A stretch of DNA of 64,000 nucleotides, from positions 310,001 through 374,000 of the forward strand of contig JASFAU010000019.1 in assembly GCA_039704465.1 (NCBI GenBank), given 5' to 3'. Shown here piece after piece: positions 11,766-18,809 of the stretch. Position 1 is the first letter of the stretch; every line of letters starts with the position of its first letter. Source of the DNA: Plasmodiophora brassicae. Taxonomy: Eukaryota > Endomyxa > Phytomyxea > Plasmodiophorida > Plasmodiophoridae. Under the pieces are notes generated by a model. The model worked only from the letters and a program-made list of their open reading frames with translations, was not told the DNA's origin and did no database searches. The position numbers and the translations under genes are program-made.

Positions 11766-12074
11766 GTAGTGTGGGTCCGGATGCTCCTCACCGACATCGG
11801 GTTCACTCTGACGGACCCGTCGATTGTGCTGGAGGACAACACGGCTGCCGAGCAGATGGTGAAGACGCTCGGGGTCACGGACCGGAACAAGCACATTCGG
11901 GTGAAATGGCACTATGTGCGAGAGTGCGTCCAGGAGGGACTGCTCCGGTTCGAGCGCGTGGCGTCAAAGAACAATCCGGCGGACGCGCTCACCAAGCCGA
12001 CCACTCGTGAACCTGTGGAGGTCATGAAGAGGGCGGCCGGGATGGGTCGGGTGGACCTGTCGCTGGCGCCTTAG
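11739..12074 (+). CDS. Copia RNase H, C-terminal part
   Basis: Continues RNase H in a third frame: ASELAREVVWVRMLL, LEDNTAAEQM, then RNKHIRVKWHYVREC, the conserved copia ending, and ADALTKP. The stop codon is 6 bp before the 3' LTR. Confidence 0.85.
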   Translation: MAASELAREVVWVRMLLTDIGFTLTDPSIVLEDNTAAEQMVKTLGVTDRNKHIRVKWHYVRECVQEGLLRFERVASKNNPADALTKPTTREPVEVMKRAAGMGRVDLSLAP

Positions 12075-12080
12075 GGCGGC

Positions 12081-12260
12081 TGATTCATAATGGGAAGGCT
12101 AGCGACAGTGGCCGACCCATGAGTCACGACGACGTGACGCAACTGGTGCACAGTGGCGACCGTGCCACTGTGTGTGCGACGTCATGGGGACGTCGGCTTC
12201 CCCCACGTTAGATACACTGGGGACTTTCACTTTCCTAAGCGCTTCGAACTGCTTGAATCA
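12081..12260 (+). repeat. 3' LTR of the copia element
   Basis: 180-bp copy of the 5' LTR, followed directly by the second CGATG of the target duplication. Confidence 0.95.
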
Positions 12261-12265
12261 CGATG

Positions 12266-12418
12266 ATGGCGCGTGACTTCCTGGGTGTCACATCAACATC
12301 GGTTCCCAGTGAGGTAGCCTTCTCGAGGCGGGATCTCCCGTTAGCAAACGCCGATCACGCCCGAGCGACTCAGCAGTCATTGCGAATTGCAGTTTCTCTG
12401 ACAATAAAAATCGTCTAA
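12266..12418 (+). pseudogene. hAT transposase C-terminal dimerisation domain, right of the copia insertion
   Basis: The frame from 12266 reads MARDFLGVTSTSVPSE then VAFSRRDLPLANADHARATQ and stops at 12416-12418. The ARDFL...TSVPSE..FS pattern is the signature of the hAT family dimerisation domain near the C-terminus. Removing the copia element and one CGATG restores EFPRAAM directly upstream, as expected for this family. Confidence 0.8.
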
Positions 12419-12490
12419 ATGACTTTTCCGTTATGTTGTCGAGTTTCAATGTATTCTGAACAGTTTGCAGGCCAGTAGCCTGACATTGAT
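12419..12490. other. AT-richer tail after the hAT stop
   Basis: No gene. This is likely the 3' untranslated tail of the hAT gene; an AATAAA-like ACAATAAAAAT overlaps the end of the reading frame at 12401-12411. Confidence 0.3.
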
Positions 12491-12632
12491 CATCTTGACC
12501 CGGGTCGACCCGGGTCTGACCCGTGAGCCTCAGGACTCGACCCGGGTCAGACCCGTGAGCCTCAGGACTCGACCCGGGTCAGACCCGACTCGGCAGGGCC
12601 CTGACCCGCCCGACCCGGGTCGACCCGTTGAC
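12491..12632. repeat. GACCC/GGGTC-rich simple repeat, right array, with 32-bp tandem units
   Basis: Dense GACCCGGGTC palindromes. Two perfect 32-bp tandem units starting GACCCGTGAGCCTCAGGACT occupy 12518-12549 and 12550-12581. The motif matches the left array at 1500-1591. Confidence 0.85.
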
Positions 12633-12661
12633 AGTACTAACAACGATATACAAAGGTCAAA

Positions 12662-12710
12662 GGAACCTATTTATAGGGAACCTATTTATAGAATTTGTCC
12701 GCGAGTTCTA
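12662..12710 (+). repeat. Left half of the pogo target repeat
   Basis: GGAACCTATTTATA occurs twice (12662-12675 and 12678-12691), followed by GAATTTGTCCGCGAGTTC and the target TA at 12709-12710. The same sequence without an insertion is found at 14816-14891. Confidence 0.85.
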
Positions 12711-12731
12711 CCGTAAACTTCGATGCGCTGT
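12711..12731 (+). repeat. Left terminal inverted repeat
   Basis: 21 bp, reverse complement of 14743-14763 without mismatch. Confidence 0.93.
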
Positions 12732-12889
12732 ACCCAGCAATGTCAAAAAAAATTATGCAGTGATGTAAGGTTTTGTTTAATTTTTTGCCCGAACATGCGG
12801 CGTTTTTTTGGGTGGGGTGCGAGCTGCAGACTTCCGAGCCGGGCGGAACATTTAAACCATTGCCGCCTCAGGCGTTCGCATCGACCGCG

Positions 12890-14175
12890 ATGCACTCCCG
12901 CCAGTCCATAACGAACGCCGACAAGCTGGCCATTTTGATGTGCTGGCGCCGCGCATCAGTACAAGGTACATCGTTGCATAACTTCGCCGATGCCAATGGC
13001 GTTGCACCCAGTCAAATCCGACGGTGGAAGAAACTGGAGACGCGCCTAAGTCAATCGCGCCCCGATGCAACAACGATTTCTCGTGGTCGGGCGCCTACGT
13101 TCACAGAGCAAGAAGAAGACGATCTGCTTCGGTGGATCTTTGATAGACGGGACGCAGGGATAGGTACTACCTTCAACTACGCCCGCATTTCGTTGTAGTG
13201 GAACTCATAGAACCTTCGTCTAGGAATATCGTTAAATAGCCTCAAACAGTATGCTTGTGAAATGTTTTCGGGGCTTAAGGAAAAGTCTACTAGCGCCAAG
13301 GAGTCGACGCTAAGGCGTTTCTTAAAAAGGCATCGTCTAACGACGCGTGTATGCACGCACTCCTCGTCTGTCGGGCCAGAGCAAGAACGGCGTCTGGCGG
13401 GAACCTTCATGGCTTCCATCGTACCGCGTATTGCCAGCCTCGACAAGAGGCTGATCATCAATATGGATGAGACGGCAGTCTTCTTTGACATGTCTCGAAA
13501 CCGGACGATCGATCGTGTCGGCGCGAGGCATGTCAACATGCGCAAGACATCGTCGTCGACGCTCAGGGTCACTGTAGCAGTAGCCGTTACTGCCAGTGGT
13601 TCGATTCTTCGGCCTATGATCATTTTCAAAGGTCAGCCTCAGGGCCGCATCGCGACACGCGAGCTGCCGGAATATCCGCCTGGCAGCGAATACGCGTGCC
13701 AGCCGCACGCTGGATGGATGGCGCTACTATGCAACAATGGGTTAAGAAGGTATCGCCTTCAGTATGGCACGATCATTGAACTAACAGAGTTTAACAGTGT
13801 CTACAACCGTACATTGCGAGTGTGCCTGTTGAGGCTCAAAGTCCTGTATTGCTTCTGGATTCTTTCCGATGCCACGTTATGGCACCAGTGCTGTTGAGCA
13901 TCAACAGTATTGGCGTCCAGGTGGAGCATGTTCCCAGCCATTGCACCGCACTCGTTCAGCCGATCGACGTGGGTGTCAACCGATCATTTAAGTCACGAAT
14001 CCGGGATCAATGGGAGCATTGGTTACTGGAAAAGCCCATCGGTGACCCGTTGGATCCACCAACACGTCCTCAAGTGGCATCGTGGATAATCCGATCGTTG
14101 CAAGAGCTATCGCCTGATGTGATCCGGAGGTCATGGCGTAGCCATGATTTTCCCTACTTTACAGATACCGAATAA
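12890..14175 (+). CDS. pogo-type DDE transposase, two introns, one frameshift
   Basis: Start ATG 12890. An N-terminal HTH (ADKLAILMCWRRASVQG... VAPSQIRRWKKLE) is followed by a Tc5/CENP-B-type second DNA-binding region and the DDE domain. Catalytic Asp residues lie in INMDETAVFF, LLLDSFRCHV and LVQPIDVGVNRSF (DDD/DDE_1 type). Stops at 13196 and 13208 disappear if 13195-13239 (45 nt, GT-AG) is an intron. A second intron 13750-13797 (48 nt) joins MQQWVKK to CLQPYIASVP, exactly as the family requires. Between them, near 13706-13712 (QPHA | WMDGATM), one base appears to be missing, so this copy is predicted to be inactive unless that is a sequencing error. Confidence 0.85.
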
Positions 14176-14188
14176 ACAATAGATGGCG

Positions 14189-14591
14189 TTACAGCAGGAT
14201 ACAACGTGCCATGCCGCCATGGCGATGCGACAGTCGACGGTCGTACACATTGTCAGAGCGAGAGTACAATTCGACAACTCTTGCAAGTCGGTTGTCGAAT
14301 CGGTTGGCTCTCGCAATGTAATGACGGGGCAGGAATCCCACCAAACATTGATCAGAACCGTTCCTCACACGATAAACGGCAATTGCCGTCTCGGTGTTGC
14401 CCGCATCTGGGGATATCATTGTCGTTAAATCGTCGACGAATTAGGGATGACTTACCATTAATGATTTGAACAATACGCAACCGGACAATGCTGTCTGGTT
14501 CCAGGACAGACCCGCACACGGTGTGCTCTTGACAGCAGCGTCCACGGTTGCCGATCTCGATCCCTACAATCTCAACATGGACGGACGACAT
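14189..14591 (-). CDS. Antisense accessory gene of the pogo element, 117 aa, two exons
   Basis: Exon 1 runs 14591-14456 (ATG, MSSVHVEIVGIEIGNRGR...), exon 2 runs 14406-14189. The intron (14407-14455, 49 nt) has a strong GTAAGT donor and CCCCAG acceptor and joins the frames exactly (136 + 218 nt = 118 codons with stop). The product contains EHTVCGSVLEPDSIVRLR, AIAVYRVRNGSDQCLVGFLP and RHYIARANRFDNRLARVVEL, a regular mixed sequence unlike a shadow frame. No domain is recognised. It lies entirely inside the transposon, convergent with the transposase (stop codons 13 bp apart). It may be a second mobility or regulatory protein, as some pogo-like elements carry extra genes. Confidence 0.7.
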
Positions 14592-14742
14592 CGCCGGTCA
14601 GCTGTCGGATCGGGACCATGCTGTGGTTGCGACCTTGAAATTCGGGCCTGATATGATGTCGAGCTGACTGGCCCTCGTAGTCGGTGGTCGCAAAAAAGTT
14701 CGAAGCCTTTTTTTGGACAGGGGGGCACAGGATGCGCTAGGC

Positions 14743-14763
14743 ACAGCGCATCGAAGTTTACGG
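14743..14763 (-). repeat. Right terminal inverted repeat
   Basis: 21 bp, inverted copy of 12711-12731, followed by the target TA at 14764-14765. Confidence 0.93.
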
Positions 14764-14891
14764 TATTTGGAGCAGTGCGATCAGACTGGATCGCGGGAAG
14801 GTTCAGTTCGACGGGGGAACCTATTTATAGAATTTGTCCGCGAGTTCTATTTGGAGCCGTGCGATGAGACTGGATCGTTGGGAAGGTTCAG
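14764..14891 (+). repeat. Right half of the pogo target repeat plus an intact unoccupied copy
   Basis: 14764-14806 is the right flank (TATTTGGAGCAGTGCGATCA...). 14816-14891 is a full second copy, GGAACCTATTTATAG through GTCCGCGAGTTCTATTTGG to GGATCGTTGGGAAGGTTCAG, with no insertion. The repeat lies just upstream of the surface-protein gene at 14910, so it may contribute its promoter; that is inference. Confidence 0.85.
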
Positions 14892-14909
14892 TGCGCCCTT
14901 CACAATTGA

Positions 14910-17195
14910 ATGGATATGGTTGTGCCGATGGCAGCAGAGAGTAACATCCTGCGTTCCATGCCCGCCTTCAGGCTTGTCGCTTTCGTCGCCGTCGTCTCCG
15001 CATCCGTCGCGTACGCCGGTGCCCGGCCGAACAGAAAAGGAGCAGCGCGCGCGGGCGCCGCCAACACGCAGCCGTCCCAGCCACAGGGCACAGCTGAGCC
15101 AATATTCCCGAGCACGACGCCGTTACAGGTGGCGGCTCAGGACACCTTTGTTCCGTCTCAGGTAATCTACTTCGTCTGCCTGCACTACATTGCTGACACT
15201 TACAATGGCATGCTGCAGAACACGCACCAGAACAATTTGCAGAACGCCAATCACGCCGCCAAGGGCACGACACCTGCAACTGGTCCTGTTCCTCAGAGCG
15301 GAGCAATGCCATTCCAGTTCACGCCTGCCCCGTTACAGGTGGCGGCTCAGGGCAACTTTGTTCCGCCTCAGGTAAACTACTTCGTCTGCCTGCACTACAT
15401 TGCTGGCATTTACAATGGCATGCCCCAGAACACGCTTCAGAACAAGTTGCAGAACGCGAATCACGCCGCCAAGGACACGGCACCTGCATTTGGTACCACC
15501 GGCGGGAGTGTGCGTCAAGAGCCGTTCCCCTCCTCTTCCGGTTCCTTTGCGACGTCCGCGTCCAGCTCGCAGACGACCAGCACGTTCGCTAGTCATGTGC
15601 CTGCGTCCGACGCTGAAAGCCGCATCATGGCCATCAATGCTTTGCCGCAGTATGAGGGTTGGTCATTCGAGGAGCTCCACTACCTGGCGTGGTTGGGAGG
15701 CGATTCGCACGATCAGCGCAGGCTGCAGGGCACTCCACACGACACGCTCTCGCTGCAGGCGGCGACGACGTCGCATGGCTCCGACTTTGTGCTACCGCCC
15801 CCGAACACCTGTCTCGTGTGGCACCCTGCCGCTCCTGTGCTGGCTCCCCATCATCCGTATCATGGGACGGCGTCTGGCGCTGAAGGCCGCTTCATGTGCA
15901 GCACTGCTCCTCAGGGCGCTGCTAAGCCATTCCAGAGCACGCCTGCCCCGTTACAGGTGGCGGCTCAGGGCAACTTTGTTCCGCCTCAGGTAAACTACTT
16001 CGTCTGCCTGCACTACATTGCTGACACTTACAATGGCATGCCGCAGAACACACACCAGAACAATTTACAGAACGCGAATCACGCCGCCAAGGGCACGACA
16101 CCTGCATTTGGTACCACCGGCGGGAGTGTGCGTCAAGAGCCGTTCCCCTCCTCTTCCGGTTTCTCCTTTGCGACGTCCGCGCCCAGCTCGGCGCCGACCA
16201 GCACGTTCACCAGTCATGGGACGGCGTGCGGCGCTGAAGGCCGCATCATGTCCATCGCTGCTTCGCCTGCGCATGCGGGTTCGTCATTCGAGGAGTTACG
16301 CTCCCAGGCGTCGTTGAGCACCGTCTCGCACGATCAGGGCAGGCCGCAGGGCGCTCCACAGGACACGCCCCCGCTGCGGGCGCCCGCGACGACGTCGCAA
16401 GGCACCGGCCTTGTACTGCCGCCCATGACGGCCAGTTCTTCCGTGTCGTGCCCTGACGCCCCTCCGCTAATAGTTCTCGATCCTCCGAATCAGGAAAGGC
16501 CTGCCTGGTACGGCCGTCGCTTCAAAACGCCAACGCCGCGCCGGACAAAGGCGACGTCGGGCGCCGCGCAGCCGCAGGATCCCGACCACGGCAGCAGTGG
16601 ATTGCCTGCGGGAAGCAGCAGTGAACCGCCTCCGGGAGGCAGCAGTGAACCGCCTCCGGGAGGCAGCAGTGAACCGCCTCCGGGAGGCAGCAGTGAACCG
16701 CCTCCGGGAGGCAGCAGTGAACCGCCTCCGGGAGGCAGCAGTGAACCGCCTGCGGAAGGCAGCGGTGAATCGTCCGGTATCATTCTTCGTTCTCTCAAGG
16801 CCCTCGTGGACAATCGCATCGCAGCAGCTGTCGGTGCCACTGGTTTGGTTGCTGGGGGTGTGGCGTACAAAGCTGGGCTCTTCGACAAGTCGCCAGTCGT
16901 GGCGGAGCCGCCGCAGCAGCGGAAGCAGAGCAAGCTCGGCAAGGCGGCGGTCTATACGGGTGCGGCCCTTGCCGTCGCCAGCGGTGTTGGCGCGGTTGCC
17001 TTTGCTGACCAGATCAAGGCGAAGGCCGGCGAGAACAAGGTAACTAACGCCCTGGTCGGCATCAAGGACACTGTCACCGGCAAGAACGAACAGGGGGTGA
17101 ACGACGTGAACAAGAAGACGACCAAGAACTCGGCCTCGACGGTCGCCATCGGTGCTACCGCCTTCGCTGCCGTTGCCTTCGCCATCGTCGTTTGA
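14910..17195 (+). CDS. Repeat-rich secreted surface protein, probably GPI-anchored
   Basis: The open frame is 761 aa. A signal peptide begins at ATG 14910 or more likely at the internal MPAFRLVAFVAVVSASVAYA (cleavage after AYA). The body is low in hydrophobics and rich in Pro, Ala, Gln, Asn, Ser, with three copies of a ~53-residue module and six SSEPPPGG repeats (about residues 568-617). The C-terminus has a paralogous Ala/Val-rich domain also present in the 18810 gene (shared KNKVTN-like block) and ends NSASTVAIGATAFAAVAFA-IVV, a small-residue site plus hydrophobic tail as in GPI signals. Each of the first-module repeats holds a 57-nt in-frame segment with GT...AG ends that may be an intron (separate entries). 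An AATAAA at about 17246 may be the poly(A) signal. Function unknown; a lineage-specific coat or host-contact protein is a guess. Confidence 0.82.
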   Translation: MDMVVPMAAESNILRSMPAFRLVAFVAVVSASVAYAGARPNRKGAARAGAANTQPSQPQGTAEPIFPSTTPLQVAAQDTFVPSQVIYFVCLHYIADTYNGMLQNTHQNNLQNANHAAKGTTPATGPVPQSGAMPFQFTPAPLQVAAQGNFVPPQVNYFVCLHYIAGIYNGMPQNTLQNKLQNANHAAKDTAPAFGTTGGSVRQEPFPSSSGSFATSASSSQTTSTFASHVPASDAESRIMAINALPQYEGWSFEELHYLAWLGGDSHDQRRLQGTPHDTLSLQAATTSHGSDFVLPPPNTCLVWHPAAPVLAPHHPYHGTASGAEGRFMCSTAPQGAAKPFQSTPAPLQVAAQGNFVPPQVNYFVCLHYIADTYNGMPQNTHQNNLQNANHAAKGTTPAFGTTGGSVRQEPFPSSSGFSFATSAPSSAPTSTFTSHGTACGAEGRIMSIAASPAHAGSSFEELRSQASLSTVSHDQGRPQGAPQDTPPLRAPATTSQGTGLVLPPMTASSSVSCPDAPPLIVLDPPNQERPAWYGRRFKTPTPRRTKATSGAAQPQDPDHGSSGLPAGSSSEPPPGGSSEPPPGGSSEPPPGGSSEPPPGGSSEPPPGGSSEPPAEGSGESSGIILRSLKALVDNRIAAAVGATGLVAGGVAYKAGLFDKSPVVAEPPQQRKQSKLGKAAVYTGAALAVASGVGAVAFADQIKAKAGENKVTNALVGIKDTVTGKNEQGVNDVNKKTTKNSASTVAIGATAFAAVAFAIVV
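15162..15218 (+). other. In-frame intron-like segment 1 (57 nt)
   Basis: CAG|GTAATC...GCTGCAG|AAC with an internal GCTGAC branch-like motif 28 nt before the end. It is 19 codons long, so the reading frame survives whether or not it is removed. It encodes a hydrophobic stretch (YFVCLHYIA) out of character with its Gln/Asn-rich surroundings. Confidence 0.55.
15372..15428 (+). other. In-frame intron-like segment 2 (57 nt)
   Basis: Same architecture, CAG|GTAAAC...CCCCAG|AAC, but the branch motif reads GCTGGC, so splicing may be weaker here than in copies 1 and 3. Confidence 0.5.
15990..16046 (+). other. In-frame intron-like segment 3 (57 nt)
   Basis: CAG|GTAAAC...GCCGCAG|AAC with GCTGAC. Length and position within the repeat module match copies 1 and 2. 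Confidence 0.55.
16611..16760 (+). repeat. 24-bp tandem coding repeat
   Basis: Near-perfect units of GGCAGCAGTGAACCGCCTCC-GGGA, six in a row, encoding SSEPPPGG; the last unit degenerates to SSEPPAEG. Expected to be length-variable between strains. Confidence 0.92.
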
Positions 17196-17530
17196 GCGAT
17201 TTGCAATTTCGAGATGACATTGAATCTTCTGCTTGTCAGTCTACAAATAAAGAGCTGGTTTCGAACTCAAAGTCGCGTCCATTGTCTTTCCGTTTAATGC
17301 ACATGGAATCCACCAATGCCTTGGTCGAGACGCGAACGAAGGGGCGTCATCAACTACAAAAGTATAAGCAGATGTATAATCGGTCAACTTCGGATACGCA
17401 TAGAGGAATAGGTGGAAGGCGTCCCGCCCTCTCAGACGGTGTCTTCGCCAACAGGACTCCGAACGCTTCGCTGGCCGCATCGAGCACATCGTTCCGCCAG
17501 GACCGACTCCCTTCGGCCGTAATCTTGATC

Positions 17531-17598
17531 GGGAATCCCTTCCGACGGAACGCGAACCAGGTCAGGGAATCCCTTCCGACGGAACGCGAACCAGGTCA
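17531..17598. repeat. Exact 34-bp tandem duplication
   Basis: GGGAATCCCTTCCGACGGAA-(14 bp) occupies 17531-17564 and again 17565-17598 without mismatch. Confidence 0.93.
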
Positions 17599-17759
17599 GG
17601 CACCGGCAGGAACAAAGTCGCATGACAAGCATGCCCGTTCCCACGTCTACGACGGGGTCAATGTGCACGGAATGTCAGGCCAGGAACGGGAAGCTGCCGT
17701 CAGCGAACTCCTGTCGCAGCCCTCTCTCCGATGGCAACCGAGATTTGGCCTGCTGGCAT

Positions 17760-18200
17760 GTACAGCGGGGAACACTCCTAGCCGACCTGCGAGAGAGCCA
17801 GAGCGAAGGAGCACCGCTCGGCGTGGACGCTCAACATTCCGGTTCGAATGCCCGAAGCGAGAGGGTAGCGGGCGCGCGTGCCTGCTGCCGGCTGTCCTCT
17901 AGCCGTCGCTGGTGCAGTCGCTCCCAGAGCATGTGCTTCGTCTCGAGCCTGCTGATCTGCCTCTGCGTGCTCTGACCACGTCATTCTCCTTCGCACCGAG
18001 GATTGTCGCCCTGAACTTCTGCTGGACCAGCCTAAGCTCCGCGACCGCCCCCTTCTCTGCTAGGTCCTCCCCTCGTGCTGGGCCTCCATGAAGGACGAGC
18101 GATATCAATACGGTAACATCTCGTCTAAATCCTCCGCCTTGACAGAGATCGCCGCACCCGTCGCACCCTCCTCCGACAAGATCTCAACTGGATACTACGT
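17760..18200 (-). pseudogene. Charged coiled-coil-like coding relic
   Basis: Minus-strand pieces read like protein but sit in three frames: VEILSEEGATGAAISVKAED (near 18190-18130), VAELRLVQQKFRATILGAKE (near 18030-17985) and QRQISRLETKHMLWERLHQR (near 17965-17905). I found no splice pairs that join them. Either frameshifted remains of a gene or a gene with introns I could not place. Confidence 0.35.
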
Positions 18201-18480
18201 ATGTGATGGACACGCGCCGCAGGGATCGCTTCCAGGCACGTGTATCCGACTCGGGGACTCCACAATATATAGCTTCTCTGGACGCTCGTACAGCCATATA
18301 TATTATAAACAGGCATCCGGCATCAGACTCTCCTGACACGGAGACGGGAGGGTACTCGCTTCTTATTACACAGACAAAATTGTTGTCCGTTCCAGCAGTC
18401 GCAACATCGCTGGCATGCATCGGCTGTCGTCGGCGACATTCAGTCGGGGCCAACAGCAGATAGGTGAGTGGCGTTTTCTA

Positions 18481-18523
18481 CTGGCATCGCGTTCGCCGCC
18501 GTCGCCTTCGCTGTGTTCGCATG
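18481..18523 (+). pseudogene. C-terminal relic of a surface-protein paralogue
   Basis: ACTGGCATCGCGTTCGCCGC... reads TGIAFAAVAFAVFA then TGA, matching the GPI-like tail GATAFAAVAFAIVV of the 14910 gene at protein and nucleotide level. Nothing upstream continues the frame, so only the tail of a third family member survives. Confidence 0.5.
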
Positions 18524-18809
18524 ATCGCTCGCGCCCCGCCCGTCTAAATTCAGTCAACCTACGAAACGGCACCGTTGGCCAGAATGTTCTAAAGGCCGCT
18601 TTAAGGTCACACAGTTCGCAGATGACGCCATGGCCGCGCGACGGGAAATATTTTAAAAATAGGCTCTCGACCGTGGAACCTATTTCCGGATCGCCCGCAG
18701 TGGCGGCCGTCCGTGGCTGGGTGCGGTCGTGCGGACCAGGGAGGCGGCGCCTGGTCCTCGTTAGTCTGCAATTCGCCGCGCCGATCACTGACACGAATCC
18801 GCACGGGCC

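Larger units (their letters stand above)
7120..12260 (+). mobile_element. Ty1/copia LTR retrotransposon
   Basis: Two 180-bp LTRs (7120-7299 and 12081-12260), identical by eye, each with perfect TGATTCA / TGAATCA inverted ends. A perfect 5-bp target duplication CGATG flanks the element (7115-7119 and 12261-12265). Domain order is Gag with CCHC knuckle, protease, integrase, reverse transcriptase, RNase H, which is the copia order. Coding is spread over several frames, with at least four frame changes and one in-frame stop near 8784. The element is inserted in the hAT transposase remnant. Confidence 0.96.
12711..14763 (+). mobile_element. pogo/Tigger-type (Tc1/mariner superfamily) DNA transposon
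   Basis: Perfect 21-bp terminal inverted repeats at 12711-12731 (starting CCGTAAACTTCG) and 14743-14763, flanked by TA on both sides (12709-12710 and 14764-14765). The 2053-bp element encodes a DDE transposase on the plus strand and a second spliced gene on the minus strand. The boundaries are independently confirmed by the unoccupied copy of the target repeat at 14816-14891, where GAGTTC-TA-TTTGGAGC is continuous. Confidence 0.93.
15120..16225 (+). repeat. Three tandem-type copies of a coding module
   Basis: The module beginning CCGTTACAGGTGGCGGCTCA recurs at 15120, 15330 and 15948. The second and third copies extend further, through GGTACCACCGGCGGGAGTGT and the Ser-rich region, to about 15600 and 16225. 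High nucleotide identity, including at silent positions, indicates recent duplication or gene conversion. Confidence 0.9.
17199..18480. other. Mostly non-coding stretch with a 34-bp duplication and gene relics
   Basis: No complete gene. It holds the probable poly(A) site of the preceding gene (AAATAAAG near 17245), the duplication at 17531-17598 and a minus-strand coding relic at 17760-18200. A palindrome-like ATATATTATA occurs near 18297. Confidence 0.5.

Noticed and set aside
16611..16760. Regular 24-bp repeats resembling a CRISPR-like array
   Set aside because: Units are contiguous without spacers and encode SSEPPPGG inside a eukaryotic gene.
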